Below, one piece after another: positions 53,244-60,714 of a DNA stretch of 64,000 nt. Origin of the DNA: Streptomyces lateritius (GTDB lineage: Bacteria; Actinomycetota; Actinomycetes; Streptomycetales; Streptomycetaceae); the NCBI RefSeq assembly GCF_014649715.1, contig NZ_BMTO01000001.1:394904-458903 (forward strand), read 5' to 3'. The number at the start of each line of letters is the position of its first letter. The stretch's first letter is position 1. The notes below the pieces were generated by a model, which made no database searches, was not told the DNA's origin, and was given only the letters and a program-made list of their open reading frames with translations. The translations under genes were made by a program, and so were the position numbers.

Positions 53244-53267
53244 CCGCCGGCCCGAACCGGCCGGCGG
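53244..53267 (+). terminator. Terminator after gltD
   Basis: A 9-bp stem, CCGCCGGCC (53244-53252) with GGCCGGCGG (53259-53267), and a 6-nt loop, 5 bp after the stop codon. Confidence 0.65.
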
Positions 53268-53383
53268 TCCGACCCGCACCACCCTGAGACGTCCCGTACA
53301 ACGACGTACGGAACTGAGCGCGGCGCCCCCCGAATGTCCCCGACCGGACGACTGGGTGGGCGCCGCGGCGCGTCCTGCCGGAG

Positions 53384-53860
53384 CTACCGGCTGCTCGTCC
53401 GGTGCGGGTGCGAGGGGCCCGCCGGGCAGACGAAGGCCAGGTACTCGTCACGCGCCGCGCTGATCCCGGCCGGCCCGTGGAGGGAGGGTGGCCGCGTGCC
53501 GTCCCGGGTGTCGTGCCCTTCGTCGAACGGCCGCCAACCGCGGGCGCCGGGACCGGCGTCGAGGGTGAGCGGCAGCCGTATCCCGGCACCGCAGACGGCG
53601 CAGTACACCCGCGCCCGCTCCGGCCGTACCCCTGCCACCCGGCCGTGCTCCGCGCACATCGGCCACGCCTCGTCCACCGGCCACAGCAGCGGCCCGCCCA
53701 CCGAACCGTCGACGGCCGTCGGCGCGCCGGGCGTCGCGTACCGGCCGGTGCGCAGCCGCTCCAGCCACTCGATCGTCGCCGTCATGTCCACCGGCCCCGG
53801 ACGGCCCGGCGTCAGGGCCGGTGTGCCGGCACGCGGGCCGAGACGTGAGCCGAGACGCAT
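53384..53860 (-). CDS. Hypothetical protein with Cys-rich segment
   Basis: A 158-aa protein that I do not recognise. A conserved-looking core is IEWLERLRTGRYATPG, GPLLWPVDEAWPMCAEHG and ARVYCAVCGAGIRLPL; three Cys and His (MCAEHG, YCAVCG) could bind zinc. ATG 53860 gives this length with GGAAG about 11 nt upstream; ATG 53785 is an alternative. It is divergent from the VWA gene by 82 bp and converges on gltD. Confidence 0.6.
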   Translation of the reverse strand: MRLGSRLGPRAGTPALTPGRPGPVDMTATIEWLERLRTGRYATPGAPTAVDGSVGGPLLWPVDEAWPMCAEHGRVAGVRPERARVYCAVCGAGIRLPLTLDAGPGARGWRPFDEGHDTRDGTRPPSLHGPAGISAARDEYLAFVCPAGPSHPHRTSSR

Positions 53861-53942
53861 GCCGGTCAGTCTTCCAGGGCGTCCCTCGCCGGCGATCACG
53901 TACCCTCGGCATTCCGTACGGGATGAGGGAGGGGAGCCGTCC

Positions 53943-54662
53943 GTGGCCCTGAGTCTGCGCAAGGTCGAGGAGTCCGCGCCCGCGCTGGTGAGTCTCTACA
54001 AGTCGGCGGGGGTGTCCCTGCGGAAGCACGGCATGGGCGATCAGCGCGTCGCCGTGTACCTGGTCCTCGACTACTCCGGGTCGATGAAGCCGTACTACCA
54101 GGACGGCAGCGTCCAGGCCCTGGCCGACCGGGTGTTGGGGCTCTCAGCCAACCTGGACGACGACGGGCGGGTGCCGGTGGTCTTCTTCTCCACCGACATC
54201 GACGCCGAGACAGACATCTCGCTCGCCGGCCACGAGGGGCGGATCGACCGGATCGTCGCCGGGCTCGGTCACATGGGCAAGACCAGCTACCACCTGGCCA
54301 TGGACGCCGTCATCGACCACTACATCGACAGCGGCGCCTCCGCCCCCGCACTGGTCGTCTTCCAGACGGACGGCGGACCGATCAACAAGCCGGCCGCCGA
54401 ACGCTACGTGTGCAAGGCGGCGAAGCTTCCGATCTTCTGGCAGTTCATCGGCTTCGGCGACCCGGACAGCCGCCAGTTCGAATTCCTGCGCAAACTGGAC
54501 GAGTTGGCCGTCCCGGACAAGCGTCCGGTCGACAACGCCGGATTCTTCCACGCCGGGAAGGACCCGCGCCGGGTCCCGGACGCGGAGCTCTACGACCGGA
54601 TCGTCTCCCAGTTCCCCGCCTGGCTGGCGGCCGCCCGGGCGCGGGGCATCGTGCGCTCCTGA
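53943..54662 (+). CDS. VWA-domain protein (TerF/TerY-like)
   Basis: A 239-aa von Willebrand A-type protein. The MIDAS motif DYSGSM follows VAVYLVLD near residue 42; further ligands are in GKTSYHLAMD and VVFQTDGGP. The N-terminal LSLRKVEESAPALVSLYKSA resembles tellurium/stress-resistance VWA proteins of Streptomyces. A cytoplasmic scaffold or stress role is the family guess; there are no ter partners in the window. GTG 53943 has GGGAGGGGAG upstream. Confidence 0.88.
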   Translation: MALSLRKVEESAPALVSLYKSAGVSLRKHGMGDQRVAVYLVLDYSGSMKPYYQDGSVQALADRVLGLSANLDDDGRVPVVFFSTDIDAETDISLAGHEGRIDRIVAGLGHMGKTSYHLAMDAVIDHYIDSGASAPALVVFQTDGGPINKPAAERYVCKAAKLPIFWQFIGFGDPDSRQFEFLRKLDELAVPDKRPVDNAGFFHAGKDPRRVPDAELYDRIVSQFPAWLAAARARGIVRS

Positions 54663-54709
54663 CACATATCGGCTGGCAGCGCGGGCGGTGCGGGGGTGAT
54701 AGTGGCGCC

Positions 54710-55084
54710 ATGGGATCCCTGGTGAGACATGTGACGATCGACAGCTCCGACGCGTACGCCCTGGCCACCTTCTGGGCCAAGGTCCTTGACGCCAAGGTGT
54801 CCGACGAGGACCAGCCGGGTGACGAGGACGCGCTCGTCGAGACGCCCGGCGCCGGCCTCCTCTTCGTGACCGTGCCCGAGAAGAAGTCGGTCAAGAACCG
54901 GGTCCACCTCGACCTGCAGCCGCAGGACCGCACGCGCGACGAGGAGGTCGAGCGACTCCTCGAGCTGGGGGCCACCCTGGTCGACGACCGGCGGACCCCG
55001 GACGGCAGGGGGTGGGCGGTGATGGCCGACCCGGAGGGTAACGAGTTCTGCGTCGAGCGTTCCGTCTCCGAGCGCCCGGAGTAA
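54710..55084 (+). CDS. VOC (glyoxalase-like) family protein
   Basis: A 124-aa vicinal-oxygen-chelate fold protein. It shows VRHVTIDSSDAYALATFWAKVL at the start and VHLDLQPQD and MADPEGNEFCVE, the usual metal or substrate-binding positions. Streptomyces has many paralogues of this short type and the reaction cannot be predicted. It starts 47 bp after the VWA gene. Confidence 0.88.
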   Translation: MGSLVRHVTIDSSDAYALATFWAKVLDAKVSDEDQPGDEDALVETPGAGLLFVTVPEKKSVKNRVHLDLQPQDRTRDEEVERLLELGATLVDDRRTPDGRGWAVMADPEGNEFCVERSVSERPE

Positions 55085-55125
55085 TCCGGACGGAAGGTGT
55101 CGGGTATCCGGTGTTTCCTTGAACC

Positions 55126-55674
55126 ATGGGAAACACCGGAGACGCCGCACACGCCCCGCACGCCGAAGACGCCCTCACGTACACCTGGTCCGGCTTCGCC
55201 GCCGCCGAGCCCGATCTCGCCGCCACCGTGCGGGAGCGCTTCGGCCGCTACACGCACCACGTCCTGGCGACCGTCCGGAAGGACGGCTCGCCGCGGCTCA
55301 CCGGCCTCGAGGTGAACTTCCGCCTCGACGAGCTGTGGCTCGCGATGATGCCGAACTCCCGCAAGGCGCATGACCTGCTGCGCGATCCGCGGCTCTCGCT
55401 GCTCGCCAATCCGGGCGGCGGGACGGACATGGACGGCGGGGACGTCCGGATCTCCGGACGGGCGGTCGAGGTGACCGACCCGGAGACGTTCGAGCGGTTC
55501 GCCAAGGAGGTCGGCGCGCCGCCGCCGTTCCATCTCTTCCTGGTGGAGCCGACCGAGGTCGTCCGCACCAGCGTCGAGAACGACGAGCTGGTCGTGCGCA
55601 GCTGGGCGCCCGGACGGCCGGTGAGGACGATCCGGCGCGGCAACGACGACAGCCCGCCGCGCGAGGACTCCTGA
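55126..55674 (+). CDS. Pyridoxamine 5'-phosphate oxidase-like (split-barrel) protein
   Basis: A 182-aa flavin or F420-binding split beta-barrel protein. ATVRKDGSPRLTGLEVNF and LWLAMMPNSRKAHDLLRDPR are typical of PPOX-type reductases or sequestering proteins. The exact cofactor is uncertain. It starts 41 bp after the VOC gene and converges on the acyl-CoA dehydrogenase with only 7 bp between stops. Confidence 0.85.
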   Translation: MGNTGDAAHAPHAEDALTYTWSGFAAAEPDLAATVRERFGRYTHHVLATVRKDGSPRLTGLEVNFRLDELWLAMMPNSRKAHDLLRDPRLSLLANPGGGTDMDGGDVRISGRAVEVTDPETFERFAKEVGAPPPFHLFLVEPTEVVRTSVENDELVVRSWAPGRPVRTIRRGNDDSPPREDS

Positions 55675-55681
55675 TGATGGG

Positions 55682-56869
55682 TCACGACGCGCCGAGGACC
55701 AGGGCACGGCACCTGGACGGAGTGCCCCAGGCATCCCGCAGGGGCCGTGCCTTGCGCAGCCAGAGGGAGAGGTCCAGCTCCTCGGTGTAGCCGACGGCGC
55801 CATGGATCTGCAGGGCGGTGCGGGCGGCCGCGTAGGCCGCCTCGCCCGCACCGACCTTCGCCGCGGCTAGATCGGTGCTCTCGAAGGTGAGCGCCGCTCC
55901 GAAGAGCAGAGGCCGGGCGAATTCCAGGCCGATCAGAGTGTCCGCCAGCCGGTGCTTCACCGCCTGGAACGAGCCGATCGCCGTCCCGAACTGAGTGCGC
56001 TGCTTCGCGTACGCCACGGTCCGGTCGAGCAGGGTGAGGCCGACCCCGAGCGACTGGGCGGCGGTCGCGAGCATCGCCCAGCGGGCGGCGTGCTCGGCGG
56101 CGGCCACGACGGCGGGCCCGGCGGCCAGCAGCTCCCCGCCGCCTGGCCGGGCGAACCGTCGCGCGGGATCCGCCGACACCCGTACGGGCCCGTGCCCGCG
56201 GGCGATCCGCAGCTCGTCGCCCGCGACGACGAGCGTGAGCCCGGCGACGTCCGCGTCCAGCGCGTACGCAGTGGAGTCCACCGCCTCTCCGCGCCCGGGG
56301 CGCGGGCCGAAGCCCCGCGGTGCTGGGGACGCCGATGTGCCGCCCGCGCCGGGCCGGGGCGGGGGGGTGCCCGAAGCGGCTCCCGCACGGAGTCGGGCCG
56401 AGGGGGTGCCCGGGGTCGTCCCCGAGGTACCCGATGTGCCGCCCGCGCCGGGCGAGGGCGTGGACGTGGACGTGGCCGTGCTCGCGGGTATCGCCAGTGT
56501 CGTCACGGTCTCGCCCGAGGCGATGCCCGGCAGCAGGCGCTCGGCAGGGTCCGCCTCGCCCCGCCGGGCCAGCTCGGTGAGCAGGGCCGACGCGGCCACC
56601 GTCTCCACCGCCGGGCCGGGTACCCCGTGACGTCCCAGCTCCGTCAGGGCGACGGCCACTTCCACGGACCCGGCGCCCGCCCCCTCGTACGCCTGTGGCA
56701 CCGCGAGCGCGAAGACCCCCGCCTCCGCGAGCCGCGCCCACAGGGCGAGCCCCCGGCCCGGGTCACCCGCGCCCCAGGACCGTATCGCCGCCGGGGTGTC
56801 GGCGGCCGTCAGCAGGGCGTCCAGCGACCGTCCGAAGTCCCGCTGTTCGTCGGTGAGCCGGAACCTCAT
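55682..56869 (-). CDS. Acyl-CoA dehydrogenase with internal low-complexity insert
   Basis: A 395-aa FAD-dependent dehydrogenase. It has the N-terminal helical part (FRLTDEQRDFGRSLDAL), a short middle domain and the C-terminal QRTQFGTAIGSFQAVKHRLAD and LQIHGAVGYTEELDLSLWLRKA. Between them, residues about 127-190 are Ser/Thr/Pro/Gly-rich and do not belong to the fold; they coincide with a DNA repeat. The motif GYTEE supplies a Glu typical of the smaller, heterodimer-forming FadE type that pairs with a second dehydrogenase. The stop of the upstream dehydrogenase shares its A with this ATG (TGATG), suggesting the two make a complex. Confidence 0.87.
   Translation of the reverse strand: MRFRLTDEQRDFGRSLDALLTAADTPAAIRSWGAGDPGRGLALWARLAEAGVFALAVPQAYEGAGAGSVEVAVALTELGRHGVPGPAVETVAASALLTELARRGEADPAERLLPGIASGETVTTLAIPASTATSTSTPSPGAGGTSGTSGTTPGTPSARLRAGAASGTPPPRPGAGGTSASPAPRGFGPRPGRGEAVDSTAYALDADVAGLTLVVAGDELRIARGHGPVRVSADPARRFARPGGGELLAAGPAVVAAAEHAARWAMLATAAQSLGVGLTLLDRTVAYAKQRTQFGTAIGSFQAVKHRLADTLIGLEFARPLLFGAALTFESTDLAAAKVGAGEAAYAAARTALQIHGAVGYTEELDLSLWLRKARPLRDAWGTPSRCRALVLGAS
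56332..56453. repeat. Direct repeats inside the acyl-CoA dehydrogenase gene
   Basis: A 23-bp sequence (56332-56354) recurs exactly at 56431-56453, 99 bp apart; the DNA between is very GC-rich and encodes the low-complexity insert. It looks like an element or expansion inserted in frame. Confidence 0.7.
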
Positions 56870-58041
56870 CAGCGGCGTCCCTTCGGCAGGCCGAGCAGCC
56901 GCTCGGCGATGATGTCGCGCTGGATCTCGTTCGTACCCGCGTAGATCGGGCCCGCGAGGGAGAAGAGGAACCCTTCGGCCCATGCCCCGTCCGCCCACTC
57001 GCCGTCCGACCAGCCGCCCGCCCCGGACTCCGCCCACTCGCCGCCCAGCAGGTCCAGCGCCGTCTCGTGCAGCGCGATGTCGTACTCCGACCAGAAGACC
57101 TTGTTGAGGCTCGACTCCGCCCCGATCGTCGCCCCCGCCGCGAAGCGCGAGGCACCGGCCGCCGTGAAGAGCTGGTAGGCCCGCGCGCCGATCACCGCGT
57201 CCGCCACCCGGTCCCGCAGCCCCCGGTCCTCGCCGGTCGCGCGCCACAGCCGTACGAGCCGCTCGGCCGCCGCGAGGAAGCGGCCGGGGGAGCGGAGCGT
57301 CAGACCGCGTTCGTTGCCCGTCGTGGACATCGCGATCCGCCAGCCCTGGCCAGGCGCCCCGATCACGTCCTCGTCGGGCACGAAGACCTCGTCCAGGAAG
57401 AGTTCGGCGAAGGCGGGCTTCCCGTCGAGCCGCCCGACGGGCCGGACGGTCACACCGGGCGCCCGCAGGTCGAACATCAGATACGTCAGCCCCCGGTGCG
57501 GGCGGTCGGCCGCCGGGTCGGTGCGGAAGATGCCGAAGGCCCGGTCGGCGAAGGCGGCCCGGGAGGACCAGGTCTTCTGCCCGTACAGCAGCCAGCCCCC
57601 CGGCGTCCGTACCGCCCGCGAGCTGAGCGCGGCCAGGTCCGAGCCGGCCTCCGGCTCCGACCACGCCTGCGCCCAGACGACCTCGCCGGTCGCCATCGAG
57701 GGCAGCACCCGCGCCCGTTGCTCCTCGGCGGCGTGGTCGAAGAGGGTCGGGGCGAGCAGGTTGATGCCGTTCTGCGAGACGCGGCCGGGCGCCCCCGCCG
57801 CGTAGTACTCCTCCTCGAACACCAGCCAGCGGAAGACGTCCGCGCCCCGCCCTCCGTACCGCTCGGGCCAGGACACCACCGACCAGCGGTCGGCGGCGAG
57901 CTCCGCCTCCCAGGCCCGATGGGCCGCGAAGCCCTCCTCGGTCTCCAGGGACGGCAGCGGCTCGGCCGGGACGTGGGCGCGCAGCCAGGCCCGGGCCTCC
58001 GCGCGGAAGTCCTCCTCCTGGGCGGTGTGCGTCAGATCCAT
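56869..58041 (-). CDS. Acyl-CoA dehydrogenase (larger partner type)
   Basis: A 390-aa acyl-CoA dehydrogenase. Signatures: FVLWLVFEEEYY-region WLVFEEEYYAAGAPGRVSQNG, AWSEPEAGSDLAAL, GQKTWSSRAAFADRAFG and IYAGTNEIQRDIIAERLLGLP. ATG 58041 follows a GGGAAGGA site; an in-frame start 21 nt upstream overlaps the operator. It forms an operon with the dehydrogenase at 55682 and is divergent from a third one. Heteromeric FadE pairs like this act on steroid side-chain or ring intermediates in mycobacteria. Confidence 0.9.
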   Translation of the reverse strand: MDLTHTAQEEDFRAEARAWLRAHVPAEPLPSLETEEGFAAHRAWEAELAADRWSVVSWPERYGGRGADVFRWLVFEEEYYAAGAPGRVSQNGINLLAPTLFDHAAEEQRARVLPSMATGEVVWAQAWSEPEAGSDLAALSSRAVRTPGGWLLYGQKTWSSRAAFADRAFGIFRTDPAADRPHRGLTYLMFDLRAPGVTVRPVGRLDGKPAFAELFLDEVFVPDEDVIGAPGQGWRIAMSTTGNERGLTLRSPGRFLAAAERLVRLWRATGEDRGLRDRVADAVIGARAYQLFTAAGASRFAAGATIGAESSLNKVFWSEYDIALHETALDLLGGEWAESGAGGWSDGEWADGAWAEGFLFSLAGPIYAGTNEIQRDIIAERLLGLPKGRR

Positions 58042-58054
58042 GGGAGCATCCTTC

Positions 58055-58074
58055 CCTAACAAGTGTTTGGTAGG
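58055..58074. promoter_or_regulatory. TetR-type palindromic operator between divergent dehydrogenase genes
   Basis: CCTA-x-CAA-x4-TTG-x-TAGG: 16 of 20 positions obey the dyad, centred 24 bp from either start codon. Its CAAG/TTG core is like KstR2-type operators as I recall them. It overlaps both promoters, so one repressor would shut both transcription units; the TetR gene at 60067 is the candidate. Confidence 0.75.
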
Positions 58075-58087
58075 TTAACGTACGGCC

Positions 58088-59272
58088 ATGAGCAGCGCCA
58101 CGGACAGCGCCCCGGCCGGTACCGCAGGCCGCCCCGCGAACAGCGTCCCGGAGTTCCGCGCCGAGATACGGGAGTGGCTGAAGGCTCACCTCGGCGGCGA
58201 GTACGCCCGCCTCAAGGGCCTCGGCGGCCCGGGCAGGGAACACGAGGCGTTCACCGAACGCCTCGCCTGGGAACGGCACCTGGCGGCGCACGGCTGGACC
58301 TGCGTCGGCTGGCCGAAGGAGTACGGCGGACGCGGCGCGAGCCTCGAGGAGCAGATCGCCTTCCACGAGGAGTACGCCCTCGCCGACGCCCCCGCCCGCG
58401 TCAACCACATCGGCGAACAGCTCCTCGGCCCCACCCTCCTCGCCCACGGCACGGAGGAGCAGAAGGCCCGCTTCCTGCCCCCGATCCGGGCCGTCGAGGA
58501 GCTCTGGTGCCAGGGCTACAGCGAACCCGGCGCCGGCTCCGACCTCGCCGCCGTCCGCACCCGCGCGACTCGCGAAGGCGACGCCTGGGTGGTGACCGGC
58601 CAGAAGATCTGGACCTCGCTGGCCCACGAGTCCCGGTGGTGCTTCGTCCTGGCCCGCACCGAGCCCGGATCGCGCCGGCACGCGGGACTCTCGTACCTCC
58701 TCGTGCCGATGGACCAGCCGGGCGTCGAGGTCCGGCCGATCGTCCAGCTCACCGGCACCAGCGAGTTCAACGAGGTCTTCTTCGACGGCGCCCGGACCGA
58801 CGCCGGCCATGTCGTCGGCGCACCCGGCGACGGCTGGCGGATCGCGATGGCCACCCTGGGATTCGAGCGCGGTGTCTCCACCCTCGGCCAACAGGTCGGA
58901 TTCCGCCGCGAGTTCGAAGGGCTGCTCGCTCTCGCCCGCCGCACCGGAGCCCTCGACGACCCCCTGATCCGCGACCGGCTCGCCCGTTCCTGGACCGGCC
59001 TCGAAGTCATGCGGGCGAGCGCCCTGCGCGGCACGGACCCCTCCGTGGCCAAGCTGTACCGGTCCCACTGGCACCGCGACCTCGGCGAACTCGCCATGGA
59101 CATCCGCGGCGCCGCCGCCACGCTCGCCGCGGGCGAACCGTACGAACTCGACGCGTGGCAGCGGCTGTTCCTCTTCTCCCGCGCCGACACGATCTACGCC
59201 GGATCCAGCGAGATCCAGCGCACCCTCGTCGCCGAGCGGGTGCTCGGCCTCCCCAAGGAGCCGCGCCCGTGA
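58088..59272 (+). CDS. Acyl-CoA dehydrogenase, FadE30-like
   Basis: A 394-aa acyl-CoA dehydrogenase. Seen: EFRAEIREWLKAHL, GYSEPGAGSDLAAVRTRA, GQKIWTSLAHESRW and IYAGSSEIQRTLVAERVLGLP. It starts at ATG 58088, 14 bp past the operator. It heads a unit of dehydrogenase, SDR, TetR and thiolase, the order of fadE30-ipdF-kstR2-fadA6 in mycobacteria (recalled). Predicted to dehydrogenate a CoA ester of a cyclic carboxylic acid. GTGA overlap with the SDR gene. Confidence 0.9.
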   Translation: MSSATDSAPAGTAGRPANSVPEFRAEIREWLKAHLGGEYARLKGLGGPGREHEAFTERLAWERHLAAHGWTCVGWPKEYGGRGASLEEQIAFHEEYALADAPARVNHIGEQLLGPTLLAHGTEEQKARFLPPIRAVEELWCQGYSEPGAGSDLAAVRTRATREGDAWVVTGQKIWTSLAHESRWCFVLARTEPGSRRHAGLSYLLVPMDQPGVEVRPIVQLTGTSEFNEVFFDGARTDAGHVVGAPGDGWRIAMATLGFERGVSTLGQQVGFRREFEGLLALARRTGALDDPLIRDRLARSWTGLEVMRASALRGTDPSVAKLYRSHWHRDLGELAMDIRGAAATLAAGEPYELDAWQRLFLFSRADTIYAGSSEIQRTLVAERVLGLPKEPRP

Positions 59273-60051
59273 CACCGCCTCCGTACCCCAAGGCACACGG
59301 GCTGCTGACCGGCCGCAGCGCCGTCGTCACCGCCGCCGCCGGAGCCGGCATCGGCGGCGCCACCGCCCGCAGATTCCTGGAGGAGGGCGCCAGGGTGCTC
59401 GTCAGCGACGCCCACGAGCGCCGCCTCGAGGAGACCGCCACCGCCCTCGCCGCCGAGTTCGGCGACGGCCGGATCGCCGCGCTTCCCTGCGACGTCACCG
59501 ACGAGACCCAGGTACGACGGCTCTTCGACACCGCCTTACGGCTCCACGACGGCCTGGACGTCGTCGTCAACAACGCCGGACTCGGAGGCACCGCGGAACT
59601 CGTCGACATGACCGACGAGCAGTGGACCCGCGTCCTCGACGTCACCCTCAACGGCACCTTCCGCTGCACCCGGGCCGCCCTGCGGTGCTTCAAGGACTCC
59701 GGCGACCCCGGCGTGATCGTGAACAACGCCTCGGTCGTCGGCTGGCGCGCCCAGGCAGGCCAGGCCCACTACGCCGCCGCCAAGGCCGGCGTCATGGCGC
59801 TCACCCGCTGCGCCGCGATCGAGGCGGCCCCCCACGGGGTCCGCGTCAACGCCGTCTCGCCCTCGCTGGCCATGCACCCCCACCTGGTCAAGGTCACCTC
59901 CGCCGCACTCCTCGCCGAACTCACCGAACGCGAGGCCTTCGGCCGGTACGCCGAACCCTGGGAGATCGCCAACGTCATCGTCTTCCTCGCCAGCGACTAC
60001 TCCTCCTACATGACCGGCGAGACCGTCTCGGTCAGCAGCCAGCACGCGTAG
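59269..60051 (+). CDS. SDR family oxidoreductase (IpdF-like), with a TTA codon
   Basis: A 260-aa short-chain dehydrogenase. The Rossmann loop is TAAAGAGIGGATARRFL; NNAGLGG, the Ser of NNASVVGWRAQ, and the YAAAK of AHYAAAKAGVMAL complete the catalytic set. Codon 90 (59536-59538) is TTA, which only the bldA leucyl-tRNA reads in Streptomyces, so full synthesis should wait for late growth. It overlaps the dehydrogenase (GTGA) and precedes the TetR gene by 15 bp. By gene order it matches IpdF, a hydroxyacyl-CoA reductase. Confidence 0.92.
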   Translation: MTPPPYPKAHGLLTGRSAVVTAAAGAGIGGATARRFLEEGARVLVSDAHERRLEETATALAAEFGDGRIAALPCDVTDETQVRRLFDTALRLHDGLDVVVNNAGLGGTAELVDMTDEQWTRVLDVTLNGTFRCTRAALRCFKDSGDPGVIVNNASVVGWRAQAGQAHYAAAKAGVMALTRCAAIEAAPHGVRVNAVSPSLAMHPHLVKVTSAALLAELTEREAFGRYAEPWEIANVIVFLASDYSSYMTGETVSVSSQHA

Positions 60052-60066
60052 GACCAGAATGGACGT

Positions 60067-60696
60067 GTGCCGAACACTGCCCAGACCCCCAGCAAGAAGA
60101 AGACCCAGGTGACCGCCTCGCCCGAGCGGCGTCGAGAACTCCTCGACACGGCGGCCGAGGTGTTCGCCGCCCAGGGGTACAACGCCACCACCGTCCGCAA
60201 GATCGCCGACGCCGCCGGCATGCTCGCCGGCAGCCTCTACTACCACTTCGATTCCAAGGAATCGATGCTCGACGAGATCCTCTCCACCTTCCTGACCGAG
60301 CTGTGGGAGGGGTACGACGCCGTCCTCGCCGCCGGTCTCGGCCCCCGGGAGACCATCGAGGCCCTCGTCACCGAGTCCTTCCGGGAGATCGACCGGCACC
60401 GCGCCGCCGTCGCCATCTACCAGAAGGAGTCCAAGCACCTCGCCGCCCAGCCCCGCTTCCACTACCTCTCCGACTCGCAGCAGAAGTTCGAGAAGGCGTG
60501 GCTCGGCACGCTGGAGCGCGGGGTCCGGGCCCGGGTCTTCCGGGCCGACCTCGACATCCGGCTCACCTACCGGTTCGTGCGCGACACCGTCTGGGTCGCC
60601 GCGTCCTGGTACCGCCCGGGCGGACAGCACAGCCCGGACGAGATCGCCCGCCAGTACCTGTCGATGGTCCTGGACGGAATCGCCGTACGTCCCTGA
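60067..60696 (+). CDS. TetR family regulator, KstR2-like
   Basis: A 209-aa repressor. The helix-turn-helix reads TAAEVFAAQGYNATTVRKIADAAGMLAGSLYYHF in spirit (motifs YNATTVRKIADAAGM and GSLYYHFDSKESM). The ligand domain keeps YQKESKHLAAQPRFHYL, DLDIRLTYRFVRDTVWV and WYRPGG, which closely resemble mycobacterial KstR2 as I remember it. KstR2 senses a CoA thioester from steroid ring degradation and binds palindromes like that at 58055. It is in the middle of the unit it probably controls. Confidence 0.88.
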   Translation: MPNTAQTPSKKKTQVTASPERRRELLDTAAEVFAAQGYNATTVRKIADAAGMLAGSLYYHFDSKESMLDEILSTFLTELWEGYDAVLAAGLGPRETIEALVTESFREIDRHRAAVAIYQKESKHLAAQPRFHYLSDSQQKFEKAWLGTLERGVRARVFRADLDIRLTYRFVRDTVWVAASWYRPGGQHSPDEIARQYLSMVLDGIAVRP

Positions 60697-60714
60697 CCGT
60701 ATGGAGGAGCAGTC

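Noticed and set aside
53334..53942. An N-terminal extension of the VWA protein by 200 residues
   Set aside because: The extension is Arg/Pro/Gly low-complexity, overlaps a divergent gene, and GTG 53943 has a good ribosome-binding site and the family start.
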